The notes: generated by a model from the sequence alone, not told the origin. Positions 1-9,827 are shown, numbered from the stretch's first letter. The stretch is DNA of 36,962 nt from an uncultured Clostridia bacterium (GCA_947628405.1 CANQZR010000004.1:1-36962); one strand, 5' to 3'. Numbers and translations: made by a program.

Positions 1-1
1 T

Positions 2-487
2 TTTGAGGGGACAAAGGGTAAGGTCGGTACATCGCAGTATGTATTCCCTGCTTTTGCACTTTCCGGTAACTGGAATCATCAGTATAGTTCCGATGTTTCC
101 TATGAAATTTCCGGTACTGCTGTTGCTGTAAGTTCCGATATATGCGGTGAGGGACAGTCTTATGGTTACTATCAGGAGTATATTGAGGACGAGGACCTCG
201 ATAGCTTCAGTATGATAGTTGCTTCTCCTTCTGTTATTGAACTTGGCAAAGCAGACAAGGAAAAAGGAGTAACTATTTCCGTATTCGGCACAAAGGGTGC
301 GCTTTACGACAAGACACTTATTGAATCCGGAGCGACATTCTCGACAAACGATCAATCCTATATCAGCGTGGAAGCTGCTACCGGCAAGGTAACTCCTGTT
401 GCGCAGGGCAGCGGTACTGTTACCGTAACATACAAAGGTCTTTCAACGACTGTTTCCGTTGAAGTTACGGAAGAAATTGACGGATAA
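2..487 (+). CDS. Phage major tail protein, 3' part, with C-terminal bacterial Ig-like (Big_2-type) domain; 5' end outside window
   Basis: Frame is open from base 2 to TAA at 487; C-terminus has Ig-like pattern (SYISVEAATGKVTPVAQGSGTVTVTYKGLSTTVSVEV). Position before tail genes fits. Confidence 0.7.
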   Translation, partial: FEGTKGKVGTSQYVFPAFALSGNWNHQYSSDVSYEISGTAVAVSSDICGEGQSYGYYQEYIEDEDLDSFSMIVASPSVIELGKADKEKGVTISVFGTKGALYDKTLIESGATFSTNDQSYISVEAATGKVTPVAQGSGTVTVTYKGLSTTVSVEVTEEIDG

Positions 488-544
488 TCATTTTATTATG
501 CAGGGGTGAAATATCCCCTGCATTTAAATTTAACCGGAGGGTAT

Positions 545-799
545 ATGAGCAGAAAGAAATATATTGCCGATAAAAATACGGTTGAAACAGTTTTTGTAGA
601 CACACAGCCCGAGACTGTAAAGTCAAAAAACATCAAAACGCTTAAAATTATCGACAGATACGGCGGAAATAAAGCTGTTGTAAATTTTGAGGGTTACGGA
701 CTGGCTGTGGAAGTTGATGATATTTCCGCTAAAACAGTTACAATCGAATACGAAGGAACTATCGGCAAAAAAGGTTTTAAATATCGGGTCGTGAAATAA
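545..799 (+). CDS. Small phage protein, unknown function
   Basis: ATG at 545 preceded by GGAGG; 84 aa; stop overlaps next start. Confidence 0.6.
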   Translation: MSRKKYIADKNTVETVFVDTQPETVKSKNIKTLKIIDRYGGNKAVVNFEGYGLAVEVDDISAKTVTIEYEGTIGKKGFKYRVVK

Positions 800-993
800 T
801 GGCTTACAGAATAACATTTTGCCCGTATCAATCAAGACGTTCCGGCGAAGGCACTTCCGACGACAGCGGCAATGCGTATATTTTTTGCGGAAAAACCGGA
901 GAAAAATGTATTGCGCAGAGATGGTGTCCGGAACAAGGAAAATTTGTGATCTCGGAAAGAGCGGGGTCAATTTGCAAATATTATAACAAATAG
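799..993 (+). CDS. Small Cys-containing phage protein, unknown function
   Basis: ATG overlaps preceding stop (TAATGG); 64 aa. Confidence 0.5.
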   Translation: MAYRITFCPYQSRRSGEGTSDDSGNAYIFCGKTGEKCIAQRWCPEQGKFVISERAGSICKYYNK

Positions 994-1034
994 GGCGATA
1001 TTATCTGGAATGACGGAGTATCGCCCTATTTTTT
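991..1034 (+). terminator. Rho-independent terminator
   Basis: Perfect 10-bp inverted repeat TAGGGCGATA (991-1000)/TATCGCCCTA (1019-1028) followed by T run. Confidence 0.8.
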
Positions 1035-1049
1035 ACATAGGAGGTAAAA

Positions 1050-1604
1050 GTGGATCATTTATATCTGGTGTCCCCTATTCCGCCGTCGGTCAATCACTAC
1101 CTCGGATATAGGGCGATAATGAAAAACGGCAAACCTGTTGTTATGAGTTACAAAACAACGAAAGCAGCGAAATTTCAGCAGGATTTCGCAAAATACGTCC
1201 GGCAGGAAGTTATAAATCAGAACTGGACACTTATTCCGGATAAACAGCAGCATTTTTACGCTGACTGTACATTTTATTTTGATAGAATAGACAAAGATAG
1301 CGATAACTGCTTCAAGGTCCTCTGGGATTCAATAACCTCAACAAAGCTGGTATGGCTTGATGATAATGTGGTTTGTGAAAGGGTCAATCGTATATATTAC
1401 GACAGTCAGAATCCCCGTATTGAAATTGATATTTATCCCGTTGACTACATAGGCATTTTTGATAATATGTCACAGTTGAAAGAGTTTGAAAACAACTGCG
1501 TCGGCTGCTCACGCTATAGCCGAAATTGTAGTATTCTAAACAAGGCAAAGCAAGGAAGAATACAGAAAGAGATTAAAGACGGGGTTTGTGTGGTGAGAAA
1601 GTAG
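1050..1604 (+). CDS. RusA-like Holliday-junction resolvase / endodeoxyribonuclease with Cys-containing C-terminal extension
   Basis: GTG start after GGAGG; PPSVNHYLGYR and DRIDKDSDNCFKVLWDSIT...DDNVV...PRIEIDI pattern typical of RusA family. Confidence 0.75.
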   Translation: MDHLYLVSPIPPSVNHYLGYRAIMKNGKPVVMSYKTTKAAKFQQDFAKYVRQEVINQNWTLIPDKQQHFYADCTFYFDRIDKDSDNCFKVLWDSITSTKLVWLDDNVVCERVNRIYYDSQNPRIEIDIYPVDYIGIFDNMSQLKEFENNCVGCSRYSRNCSILNKAKQGRIQKEIKDGVCVVRK

Positions 1605-1653
1605 TTTGTATGACTTTACATATAAAATATAGTAAAATTGTATAAATTGCAAA

Positions 1654-1682
1654 TTGTAATCCGTACCGAAAATTGATATAAT
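1654..1682 (+). promoter_or_regulatory. Putative sigma70-type promoter for the 1716 gene
   Basis: TTGTAA - 17 nt - TATAAT. Confidence 0.5.
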
Positions 1683-1715
1683 TAAGAAAATATCATTTTT
1701 GGGAGATGGATCATA

Positions 1716-1916
1716 ATGAACCACGATAATAAAGGAAGCAATACGCCTGCATACCCTGATACGCTTGAACATAGCACGGATTTTTCTGTTGGATACGGAC
1801 GTCATGAGTTTAGCACCGTAGAAGCTAATATGGATAGGAATAACAATCCTATACCTTCAAGTCCAATAGACAAAACAATACAACAACATAAAGATTCAGC
1901 AAACAAAAAGGAGTAG
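1716..1916 (+). CDS. Hypothetical protein (66 aa)
   Basis: GGGAG upstream of ATG; closely followed by next ORF. Confidence 0.5.
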   Translation: MNHDNKGSNTPAYPDTLEHSTDFSVGYGRHEFSTVEANMDRNNNPIPSSPIDKTIQQHKDSANKKE

Positions 1917-1918
1917 AA

Positions 1919-2603
1919 ATGGAAAGCATAATAAATTTTTTGCCACAATTTATTTTATACATAGTTTTAGGGTTTGTATTTCTAAGGGTTTTTAATTACT
2001 GTTGTGCTATAAAAAACTCTGAAGGATACGAAAATATTATATGGGGTTCGATCATAGTCGGATTTGTTTTAAGTAATTTTTTTAGTTTGTTTCCTACGAC
2101 ACATTATCAAATTGTAGACATTTTAGGTATGGTTATCTCAACGGCGTTTCTGGCGTTTTTGTTTTCAAAGATATATGCTTCAAAAACAATTGATAGGTGT
2201 TTACGCTATTTTGGTGTATATAGGACAAAACACAATTATATATGGCAGGATATAATTGATGATAATGGTGCTACATATATATCTGCATATAATCCGGAAA
2301 CTCATGAGATGTATTGTGGATATTTGAAATTCTGTGAAGATTACGAAAAGCACCCACAAATAATTTTACAGTATTACAAGTATTATGTTAATTGTTTTGT
2401 GACTAATGATGAAAAAATTGATGGCGGTCAGTTGGCATATGATTGTTCAGATGATCCAAGTTATGTAATTATGATCGATACAGAGAAATTTTGTGAAATT
2501 TCCGCTACATATAATTCAGATAGCGAGAAAACAATCAATAAAGACGATAAAAGTTTAAAAAAGGATTGCAAGGCAATAGCCGATAATGTCCGCAAAAATA
2601 ATT

Positions 2604-2605
<2 letters not shown>
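1919..2605 (+). CDS. Membrane-anchored hypothetical protein (228 aa)
   Basis: Hydrophobic N-terminal segments followed by a soluble domain; RBS AAAAAGGAG. Confidence 0.6.
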
Positions 2606-2686
<81 letters not shown>

Positions 2687-2818
2687 TAAATTTTATATTT
2701 AAAAAGTAGTTTGAAAACATATTTTCACCGTGCTATACTAAATATATACAAATTAAACAATTCTGTTTTCGACAAAAAACGTATAATGTATATGTAATAA
2801 TGGTAAAGAGGTGAAATT

Positions 2819-3031
2819 ATGGCAGGAAAAAATTTTGAGTTAGCTTTAAAAACATTGTATGATAATGAATTAGATTGCAGTGAGAAAGGTCAAAAAAGAG
2901 ATGTGAATTTAATTTGTCGGTTATTAAGATTAAAATACAACTGTATCGAAATAGAAAGTGTATCGCAATTACTTATTACAAAAGTTGGTAATTGCCTTAA
3001 CAAAAAAGAATCATGGTTTGGCAATCACTAA
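2819..3031 (+). CDS. Hypothetical protein (70 aa)
   Basis: Good RBS (AAGAGGTGAAATT ATG). Confidence 0.45.
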   Translation: MAGKNFELALKTLYDNELDCSEKGQKRDVNLICRLLRLKYNCIEIESVSQLLITKVGNCLNKKESWFGNH

Positions 3032-3973
3032 AGAAAAGCCAGTATATGGATCTGTCCAATCATCGCACGATATAGTTAGTTTTACAATTTCTCCGTTGTC
3101 ATTTTTCTCTATATTAGTAGAATACAATCCCCTTTGATCGTCAAAAATCATATAATTTTTAATAATTAAACCATTTTCGCATATAATTTTATAAGATATT
3201 CCATCTGTTGGATATAAAGACATCCATTCCAAACACGCCCAATGATCATAACCGTATTCTTTGATTTGTGATTTTACTATAAGAGATTTTTCACTTTTTA
3301 GATGCGCAGGTATTTCAACTTTATTTTCATATGCTATATCATCATCATTTTGATTTTGTGTAATTTTTTCGGTTTTTAATTTTGCTTTTGGAACATCGTA
3401 AACCTCTTTGTTGGAATTAATAATTTTCAAAGAAATAATTTCTCCGTTTTCTTTTTGAAACAAATGAGTAATTTTTTGATATGCATTATTTACTTTGTAA
3501 ATTGTGTACTTCATATCGGTACTCAATACAATTCCTTTATTAGTCATTTTGGCGGTCGTCATATAGTCTATATCGCTTCGCAAATGACCATTACACAAAT
3601 TGCTTATTTTGCCGGATTTGTATCTTACATATTTTGACAGCATTTCATGTGTAGAATCTGTAGTTAGGCAACGTTCTACTATTTTGTTCTTTTCTTCATC
3701 AGATAAATCGCTAATAAAATCACGAGAAACAACGGTCTTTTTAAGTTGTTTTTGAAAATATTCTGTATACTCGGCAGAATTTTTTGTCATATCCATAACA
3801 TAGCCAACTACTAAACCTATACCTATGGTTGTGAGTGCTGTTGAGACAATATTAGCCATTAATTTGTATGATTCATCATTTAATTTATTTATAATGACTA
3901 ATTGTCCTATAACACCTAAAAGTACCGCGATTATTCCATAAAATAAAAATGTTTTATAAAATTTTTTAAACAT
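3011..3973 (-). CDS. Two-TM membrane protein with cytosolic domain, unknown function (moron candidate)
   Basis: 320-aa ORF; two hydrophobic N-terminal helices then hydrophilic domain; GAGGGCGG RBS on minus strand. Confidence 0.65.
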   Translation of the reverse strand: MFKKFYKTFLFYGIIAVLLGVIGQLVIINKLNDESYKLMANIVSTALTTIGIGLVVGYVMDMTKNSAEYTEYFQKQLKKTVVSRDFISDLSDEEKNKIVERCLTTDSTHEMLSKYVRYKSGKISNLCNGHLRSDIDYMTTAKMTNKGIVLSTDMKYTIYKVNNAYQKITHLFQKENGEIISLKIINSNKEVYDVPKAKLKTEKITQNQNDDDIAYENKVEIPAHLKSEKSLIVKSQIKEYGYDHWACLEWMSLYPTDGISYKIICENGLIIKNYMIFDDQRGLYSTNIEKNDNGEIVKLTISCDDWTDPYTGFSLVIAKP

Positions 3974-4107
3974 TGAACCGCCCTCTTTGTAATATTTTAT
4001 ATATTAATTATACTCGATAATTCTTAATAATACAATATTTTGCATAATTTTATGCCGAATTTTAGCATTATTACTAATATTATGTTTATGTATTTGGTAA
4101 AATAGTA

Positions 4108-4130
4108 CAAGTCATTCTTAAAATGACTTG
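4108..4130. terminator. Short inverted repeat, possible terminator
   Basis: CAAGTCATT/AATGACTTG 9-bp stem, 5-nt loop. Confidence 0.4.
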
Positions 4131-4151
4131 TTTATATTTCCAATTACACAA

Positions 4152-4179
4152 AAAAGCAGCCTGTAATCAGACTGCTTTT
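4152..4179. terminator. Bidirectional terminator-like hairpin
   Basis: AAAAGCAG/CTGCTTTT plus inner CTG/CAG stem. Confidence 0.55.
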
Positions 4180-4210
4180 ACTTTATAAAAAGGAATGATA
4201 TATTATGTAA

Positions 4211-4697
4211 CTAAAAGTTACTATTACAATTATTGCAGTGCCATTGTTTCCCTATTTTATTACTTGCAAGTCCAAGAACACCGATAGAAACAATTTTACT
4301 GGTAGTGCTGATCTTTAAGACGTCGGTAGACTGACAGTAAGGACATTTTACACTATTGACTGTTGATTGAGACAAGCTATTTTCCATTAAGCGTTGACGT
4401 GGAGTAGGTTTTTCAAAAGAGAGCTTGTTTTTTTTGTTTTTGTAATTCTTTGTCTCTCTTGCTTTGTTCTTTTCTTTTTTCCGGAGTATTGTTTTTATCT
4501 ACAATAAATTTATATTTGCAGATCAATTTATATTCGTCGCTTTGCCGTAGTAAATCTTTTTCTTTTTCTTTGGCGTTCTCAAATTTTGTGCATAATTCAT
4601 CATAAAGTTTTTTATCCATTATATCAATGCAACCGCATTTGTCGCATTGTTCGTCACTGTCGAATAATTTTCTTTTGCATTTTAAACAGATTTTCAT
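4211..4697 (-). pseudogene. Double zinc-ribbon protein, reading frame broken at a poly-A run (frameshifted or phase-variable)
   Basis: ORF 4413-4697 has MKICLKCKRKLFDSDEQCDKCGC; one-nt change in the (A)8 tract joins it to ...VKCPYCQSTDVLKISTTSKIVSIGVLGLASNKIGKQWHCNNCNSNF* ending at 4211. Same layout as the intact paralogue 5933-6334. Confidence 0.65.
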
Positions 4698-4783
4698 ATG
4701 TTATTCCTCATTTGCTTATGTTATAATTATATGCTATAATATAATTACAATAATAAATTCAATTTATGAAAGGAGACAATATA

Positions 4784-4927
4784 ATGAAAAAAATTATATT
4801 TATGTTCAAACAGCTTTTGCCGTTTACTTATTCAAGTAAATATACAGCGAACGGTAAGCATTATGTTTCAATATGGAGACAATGGTTTTTCAAGCCATTT
4901 GATGTAACGACATTTGAAACAAAATGA
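4784..4927 (+). CDS. Small protein (47 aa), unknown
   Basis: AGGAGA RBS, ATG at 4784: MKKIIFMFKQLLPFTYSSKYTANGKHYVSIWRQWFFKPFDVTTFETK*. Immediately followed by a hairpin. Confidence 0.5.
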   Translation: MKKIIFMFKQLLPFTYSSKYTANGKHYVSIWRQWFFKPFDVTTFETK

Positions 4928-4953
4928 GATAGGCTGTATTTTTCAGCCTATCT
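4927..4953. terminator. Hairpin, possible terminator
   Basis: AGATAGGCTG/CAGCCTATCT perfect 10-bp stem. Confidence 0.55.
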
Positions 4954-4961
4954 GTGAAAGT

Positions 4962-5276
4962 TTACTTTTTCAGATCATCAATTAATTTTTTAGTGTCAGC
5001 ATAAAATTTTTCAAAAGTTTCCGGATTTTCATCTGGATAATCAAAAATAGTTGTCCAGTACGTCATATATCTGTCTATCAGTTTGTCTTGACCCTGACTT
5101 CCGTTATAAAGTCTGCCGATAGCAAGATAAACAGGTGTTAATAAGTCGCTCTCATAAGTGTTAGGTGTGATTACACGGTTGAGTTTGTCAAAATTGCCGA
5201 TAGGATATAGTAAATCTGCTAACTCGTTTAAATTTTCTTTGTTGATCTTCATCATTTTACAAACTTTCGATACCAT
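4962..5276 (-). CDS. Hypothetical protein (104 aa)
   Basis: Intact ORF, GGAGG upstream on minus strand. Confidence 0.5.
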   Translation of the reverse strand: MVSKVCKMMKINKENLNELADLLYPIGNFDKLNRVITPNTYESDLLTPVYLAIGRLYNGSQGQDKLIDRYMTYWTTIFDYPDENPETFEKFYADTKKLIDDLKK

Positions 5277-5319
5277 AAGAAAAAAACCTCCATTTAAAAA
5301 TTTTGAAAGGAAGATAATT

Positions 5320-5721
5320 ATAGTTAAATTTTTTCAGCAAAAAGGCACAGGTAAAACCGACCTTTTGATACGTTTATCAGAAAAGACAGGTATTCCGATC
5401 GCAGTCAGTGTCGGCGTCAACGGTGTGTCAATATATAAACGTGCAAAAGAGGAAAACAGAAACATTCCCAAACCGATACTTATTGAATCGTTGTGGGATT
5501 TAGAGCATTGCGGAGAGGTGCTTATTGACGACCTCGATATAATGCTTGAACAGCTTACAAACGGCAGGATAAAAGCAATCACAATGACGCAGGATATGGC
5601 ACACGATGAAGAATGGTTTCGTATGCCCAAGAAAGAAGAAAACGAAGAACGCCGTGTATCATCATATGATGTGGTTCCTTTGAAAAAATGCGGCAATGTT
5701 GATGATATTTCTGCTGAATAG
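5320..5721 (+). CDS. Small P-loop ATPase-like protein, no canonical start codon
   Basis: KGTGKTDLL (degenerate Walker A) and EVLIDDLDIML (Walker B-like). RBS-like AAGGAAG is followed by ATA rather than ATG at 5320. Confidence 0.45.
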   Translation: MVKFFQQKGTGKTDLLIRLSEKTGIPIAVSVGVNGVSIYKRAKEENRNIPKPILIESLWDLEHCGEVLIDDLDIMLEQLTNGRIKAITMTQDMAHDEEWFRMPKKEENEERRVSSYDVVPLKKCGNVDDISAE

Positions 5722-5771
5722 TAAAACATTCATTTAATTTATACTATCATATTATATTGATTTTGTCAATA

Positions 5772-5816
5772 AAAAGTTGCAATACGCGGCAAAATTTGTC
5801 GTATATTGCAACTTTT
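5772..5816. terminator. Bidirectional terminator-like hairpin
   Basis: AAAAGTTGCAA/TTGCAACTTTT perfect 11-bp stem. Confidence 0.6.
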
Positions 5817-5932
5817 ACATTTGTTTTTGTTTACTATTGCAAAACAGGTGTTTCACTTGTAACATTATTTGTCATACCAAAATAATAACCTCTGCATTTT
5901 GGAAAAATTTTCATAATCAGCAATCCTCTATA

Positions 5933-6334
5933 TTACCATTTATATCCACAGTTTTTACACTCCATTGTCTTACCAAGGTTTGAACTGAAAACACCAACAG
6001 TTATAAAACCAAGTGCCTTTTTGGTGGCGGAAATCTTGTTTACATTGGTTGAACCGCAGGTGGGGCATTTGGGGATATTACAACTATTTGAATTAGATGA
6101 TGTGCTTTTATCTGTAACACAAGTGTCATTACTTGTTGAACCGTTGTAGTAATATTTGTATACTGTTCTATATCTTTGCTCATATTGATGTTTCTTGCGT
6201 TCTTCGTATGTCATTTCTTGTAATTCAGAAACGATTTTATTATATTCTGCATTGTCAATTAATGTTATACCACATTCTGAACAATTGGTATCAGAATCAA
6301 AATATTTGCCATTACATTTCGGACAAGTTTTCAT
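5933..6334 (-). CDS. Double zinc-ribbon protein
   Basis: CPKCNGKYFDSDTNCSECG N-terminal and CPTCGSTNV...CKNCGYKW C-terminal Cys pairs; paralogue of 4211-4697. Confidence 0.7.
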   Translation of the reverse strand: MKTCPKCNGKYFDSDTNCSECGITLIDNAEYNKIVSELQEMTYEERKKHQYEQRYRTVYKYYYNGSTSNDTCVTDKSTSSNSNSCNIPKCPTCGSTNVNKISATKKALGFITVGVFSSNLGKTMECKNCGYKW

Positions 6335-6386
6335 TATCGTTCCTCCTTTTAGTGAAGTGTCAAAACCATTTTATTAAAAGTTATTG

Positions 6387-8444
6387 GTGTTTAAAATAAT
6401 TGCGAGCGATATTACCAAAAGTGGCAAAGCGCTTTCAATATTCAATAGAGATATGTCCTTGTTTATCAAAAACTGGAATAATACACAAGGATTTAAAAAT
6501 AGAATAAAAAGTTCATTCACTAATCCAAATGTTATTACACAACATGATTTAACAAATATTAAAGAATATAATAAAGCAATTGAATTAAGCACAAACAAAC
6601 AAGCAGCATTTTATCATTATTTGAGCGATAGTAGTATTGCTGTACAAAATTTAGCGGCAAATGCTAAATACGGAACAATTAATACAGAAGGTCTTGTTGT
6701 TGTAACAGAAAAACTTACCATTGCACAAAGGGCTGCCGCAGTAGCTTCTAAAGCCATGGGAGCAACATTGAATTTAATTCTTAATGTTGGTTGGATAGCT
6801 TTACTTAATTTTATTATATCTGGAATCACAAAAGCTGTCAATGCTCAGAACGAATTAAGAGAAAAAATTAGTCAAACTGCACAAGAAGCAAAAGAAGAAA
6901 CCGACAATTTAAACGATTTGATAAAGTCGTATGAGGAATTTGCCGACAAGGTATCTTATACTGCCGAGGAAAAAGAACGTCTACGGGACATACAGCAAGA
7001 ATTGACAGATATGTACCACACTGAGGTTGATAATATTGACCTTGTAAATGGAAAGTACGATGAACAAATTGAAAAACTGCGGAAGTTACAAAAAGCAAAA
7101 TTAGAGGACGCAGAATATTCTTTAATTGCGGAGCGTGAACAGGCAAAACGTGAATCATCATATGAAAATCTGGTAGGTTCAGGTAAAAATAAAAGTTTTA
7201 TGCTTTCTGATGATGATTTTGAATCAAAAGAAGATTACGATAAAATTGCACAAGCGTTAAAAGACCTTGGGATTTTTACCGAAGATATTGGTCTTATTGA
7301 TAAAATATGGTGGGACGGACGATTATCGTTCGTAAGCGGAGATGCTGAAAAAAGGCTTGACGATGTAAAATCAGCAATGAAAGTTTTAAAAGAATATGGT
7401 TATACAAATATTAACTTGTATTCTAAACTTAATGATCTGGCAAAGGAATATCAGGATTATGTAGACAATGAAAGCGAAGCTGTCAGCAATCTTGCTGAAA
7501 ATCAGTTTCAACAATATCAGATAAATAACCCGTATAATGAAAAAGCAGGTAAAAATGCGTATCTGTCATGGAAAAAAGGACTTATCGACAGTGCCGAGGG
7601 AGATACAAAATTACAACATGAGTTAGGCGTTCTTGCTGAAAAACAATTTCCGGATTATCAAAAATATTTTGAAAACCTTTCAAAAGCGACCAGTATGTTT
7701 TTGAACTCAGTAAACAGTGCAAGTGAGGGCGAACTCGCAAATCAAAAATATAACTTTTTGATTGGTTTATCAGACGAAGATTTAGAAATTGCTACTCAAA
7801 TTCCTGATCTATTCAAAAACGGACTTGACGGTGCAGCGAAAGAAATTGAAAAGTTCAAAAAGGCACACCCCATAACTGTTGATACCGACGAAGCGGAAGA
7901 AGAAATTAAAACTCTTGCTGATATTTCGTCTGAAGCGTCCAAGAAAATTTCTCTTATAAAGACAGCAATGGAAGAAATGAAAACGTCAGGGGCAATTTCG
8001 GCGTCAACTTTTGCGGAACTTTCGGAATCAGGGATAGACCTCAATGAATGTCTTGACATTGTAAACGGCAAATTTGTTGTTAATATTGAAAAGCTGAAAG
8101 ACCTTGAAAAGCAAACATATCTTGACGAAATCGCCACAGACCAATTGAGACTTGCAGAACTGGAACTTGCAAGGGCACAGACAAAAGCGCACGGCGGTGA
8201 TACATCTTGGTTTGATGATGAAATAGAACGCTTAAAACAGGATATAACTTTTAAGGGCGCATTAGCTAAAGAAATTGACAACGCTAAACCCGACGATAAC
8301 AGCGGCGGAAACGGCGATTCCGAAAAACCTGATTCAATAGTAAAATTTGAAAAAGAACTTGCAGAAAAACAGCACGAAATAAATATGGGACGTATGAAAG
8401 AGGACGCCGCATATTGGGACTGGTATGAAAGTGCGTACAAATAA
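6387..8444 (+). CDS. Tape-measure protein C-terminal cassette 1 (candidate alternative 3' exon, truncated relative to cassette 2)
   Basis: Paralogous to 9828-13427 (shared GLSDEDLEIAT.IP.LFKNGLDGAA, KLKDLEKQ, SEKPD.IVKFEKELAEKQHEINMGRMKEDAAYWDWYESAYK). Begins G|GTGTTTA; nearest start would be TTG at 6384 with no RBS. Confidence 0.65.
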   Translation: MFKIIASDITKSGKALSIFNRDMSLFIKNWNNTQGFKNRIKSSFTNPNVITQHDLTNIKEYNKAIELSTNKQAAFYHYLSDSSIAVQNLAANAKYGTINTEGLVVVTEKLTIAQRAAAVASKAMGATLNLILNVGWIALLNFIISGITKAVNAQNELREKISQTAQEAKEETDNLNDLIKSYEEFADKVSYTAEEKERLRDIQQELTDMYHTEVDNIDLVNGKYDEQIEKLRKLQKAKLEDAEYSLIAEREQAKRESSYENLVGSGKNKSFMLSDDDFESKEDYDKIAQALKDLGIFTEDIGLIDKIWWDGRLSFVSGDAEKRLDDVKSAMKVLKEYGYTNINLYSKLNDLAKEYQDYVDNESEAVSNLAENQFQQYQINNPYNEKAGKNAYLSWKKGLIDSAEGDTKLQHELGVLAEKQFPDYQKYFENLSKATSMFLNSVNSASEGELANQKYNFLIGLSDEDLEIATQIPDLFKNGLDGAAKEIEKFKKAHPITVDTDEAEEEIKTLADISSEASKKISLIKTAMEEMKTSGAISASTFAELSESGIDLNECLDIVNGKFVVNIEKLKDLEKQTYLDEIATDQLRLAELELARAQTKAHGGDTSWFDDEIERLKQDITFKGALAKEIDNAKPDDNSGGNGDSEKPDSIVKFEKELAEKQHEINMGRMKEDAAYWDWYESAYK
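8322..8441 (+). repeat. Direct repeat copy 1 (120 bp)
   Basis: By eye 117/120 identical, ungapped, to 11865-11984. Confidence 0.9.
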
Positions 8445-8456
8445 TAAAACAATAAG

Positions 8457-8506
8457 AAAAAACTCTTATATATCCATCTTTTCAGGTAGATATACAAGAG
8501 TTTTTT
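8457..8506 (+). terminator. Rho-independent terminator after cassette 1
   Basis: AAAAAACTCTT (8457-8467)/AAGAGTTTTTT (8496-8506) with additional inner stem TATATC/GATATA. Confidence 0.8.
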
Positions 8507-8547
8507 CGCTTGATTACAGAAAGGAGTGTTTGTAATGTAGTTGATAA

Positions 8548-9726
8548 TTATATTCCGGCTAATATCTCTTTTTTGCGTTCGCTGTATTCAGATTCTGAAA
8601 TTAATTCCATTTCGTAAAGTTCTTTTAACTTTTTTAGTCGTGGAATTATATCATCTTGTGTTGTCGTTTCATAAGATTGTACTGCATTTTGCGTTTCCTT
8701 AGCGATGACGATCGCATATTTTTTCTCTGGAAGAAAAGTCTGTAGAAAGTTAAAAATCTCTTGTGGAAGTTCAATATCAACATATTGTCTTTTTTGTTCT
8801 GAATAGTAGTTTAAAATGACATTTCTTTCATCTATTTTTATAGTTTCAGATGAAATATTAAATTTGCTCGGTGTATATGTAGGTGCAGTATATTCAGCAG
8901 GCTTGTAAGAAGCTAATGTACCTATCGCCATACCCATAGTACCTAATAATATACCGCCCAATGCCGCTGCTCCGACAGACGATCTTGCGCCAACAAAGCT
9001 ACCACCGAAAGACTGACTTCCGATATAATCGGCATTTATATTTGTTGCGTAATGAACTGCACCGGCTTTTTCATAGTAATGTATTTCATTATACTGTATG
9101 ACACTGTGTATTTCGCGTTTATACTCCCCGTCAATTGCAAGAAAATTCAGACTTTTATCGTCACCGACATATATTACAAAACATTCTAAAGGTTTTTGAT
9201 TCATTATATATATAGGAGTGTTTTCTTTAATGTGGAAATTATATGTGTCATTATAAAAATTTACAATTTCCATTTTTTTCTCTTGTTCGAGACGTTCTTC
9301 TTCTTTCCTTTTTTGTATAAGTTCATTTCTCTCTTTTTCTCGTTGCATTTTGACGGCTTCCTGTATAGCTTTATAATCTTGAATATGCCTTTCGAGGTCG
9401 GCGATTATTTCGTTTAAATCATATACTGTTGATAAAGGAAAAACATAGCTGTCATAATATTTATTTGCAACATATTGAGAACAAATGTCTATTTGTAAAA
9501 CTTCTATATCTTCAAAAGAGCTTTTCCCATAATTAATTATATCGCCGTAATTTACAGAAAAATTCTTAAAATCCCAATCAATATAGTCGGATTCATTAGG
9601 GATTCGTATAGCATTTCCGGTAATTTTCTCTTTTTCAAAGCAAAGAGAGATGTTGTATTTTTTTATGTTAAAGAGTCCTTTTTTGTCTGTATATACAGAA
9701 TTATATACTTTGTTCATAGTTGACAC
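8548..9726 (-). CDS. Hypothetical protein with Gly-rich hydrophobic segment and C-terminal SHOCT-like domain
   Basis: 392-aa ORF; C-terminus IPRLKKLKELYEMELISESEYSERKKEILAGI resembles SHOCT; GGAGTGTG upstream. Confidence 0.65.
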   Translation of the reverse strand: MSTMNKVYNSVYTDKKGLFNIKKYNISLCFEKEKITGNAIRIPNESDYIDWDFKNFSVNYGDIINYGKSSFEDIEVLQIDICSQYVANKYYDSYVFPLSTVYDLNEIIADLERHIQDYKAIQEAVKMQREKERNELIQKRKEEERLEQEKKMEIVNFYNDTYNFHIKENTPIYIMNQKPLECFVIYVGDDKSLNFLAIDGEYKREIHSVIQYNEIHYYEKAGAVHYATNINADYIGSQSFGGSFVGARSSVGAAALGGILLGTMGMAIGTLASYKPAEYTAPTYTPSKFNISSETIKIDERNVILNYYSEQKRQYVDIELPQEIFNFLQTFLPEKKYAIVIAKETQNAVQSYETTTQDDIIPRLKKLKELYEMELISESEYSERKKEILAGI

Positions 9727-9827
9727 ACTCCTTAAAACAATAGATTACATTTAATTCATGATAACATATTTTGATTAATTTGTCAATAGTTTTTTACATA
9801 ATAATTCAAAACGTTATTGCGTAAATG

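Noticed and set aside
2193-2202. Additional GGTGTTTA match (possible further 3' splice site)
   Set aside because: Lies within the 228-aa membrane protein ORF with no tape-measure-like sequence after it; chance match.
9825-9827. ATG at 9825 as independent start of the 1200-aa ORF
   Set aside because: Not excluded, but no Shine-Dalgarno, preceded directly by TAA, and the sequence begins mid-way through a tape-measure architecture; the 3' exon reading is preferred.
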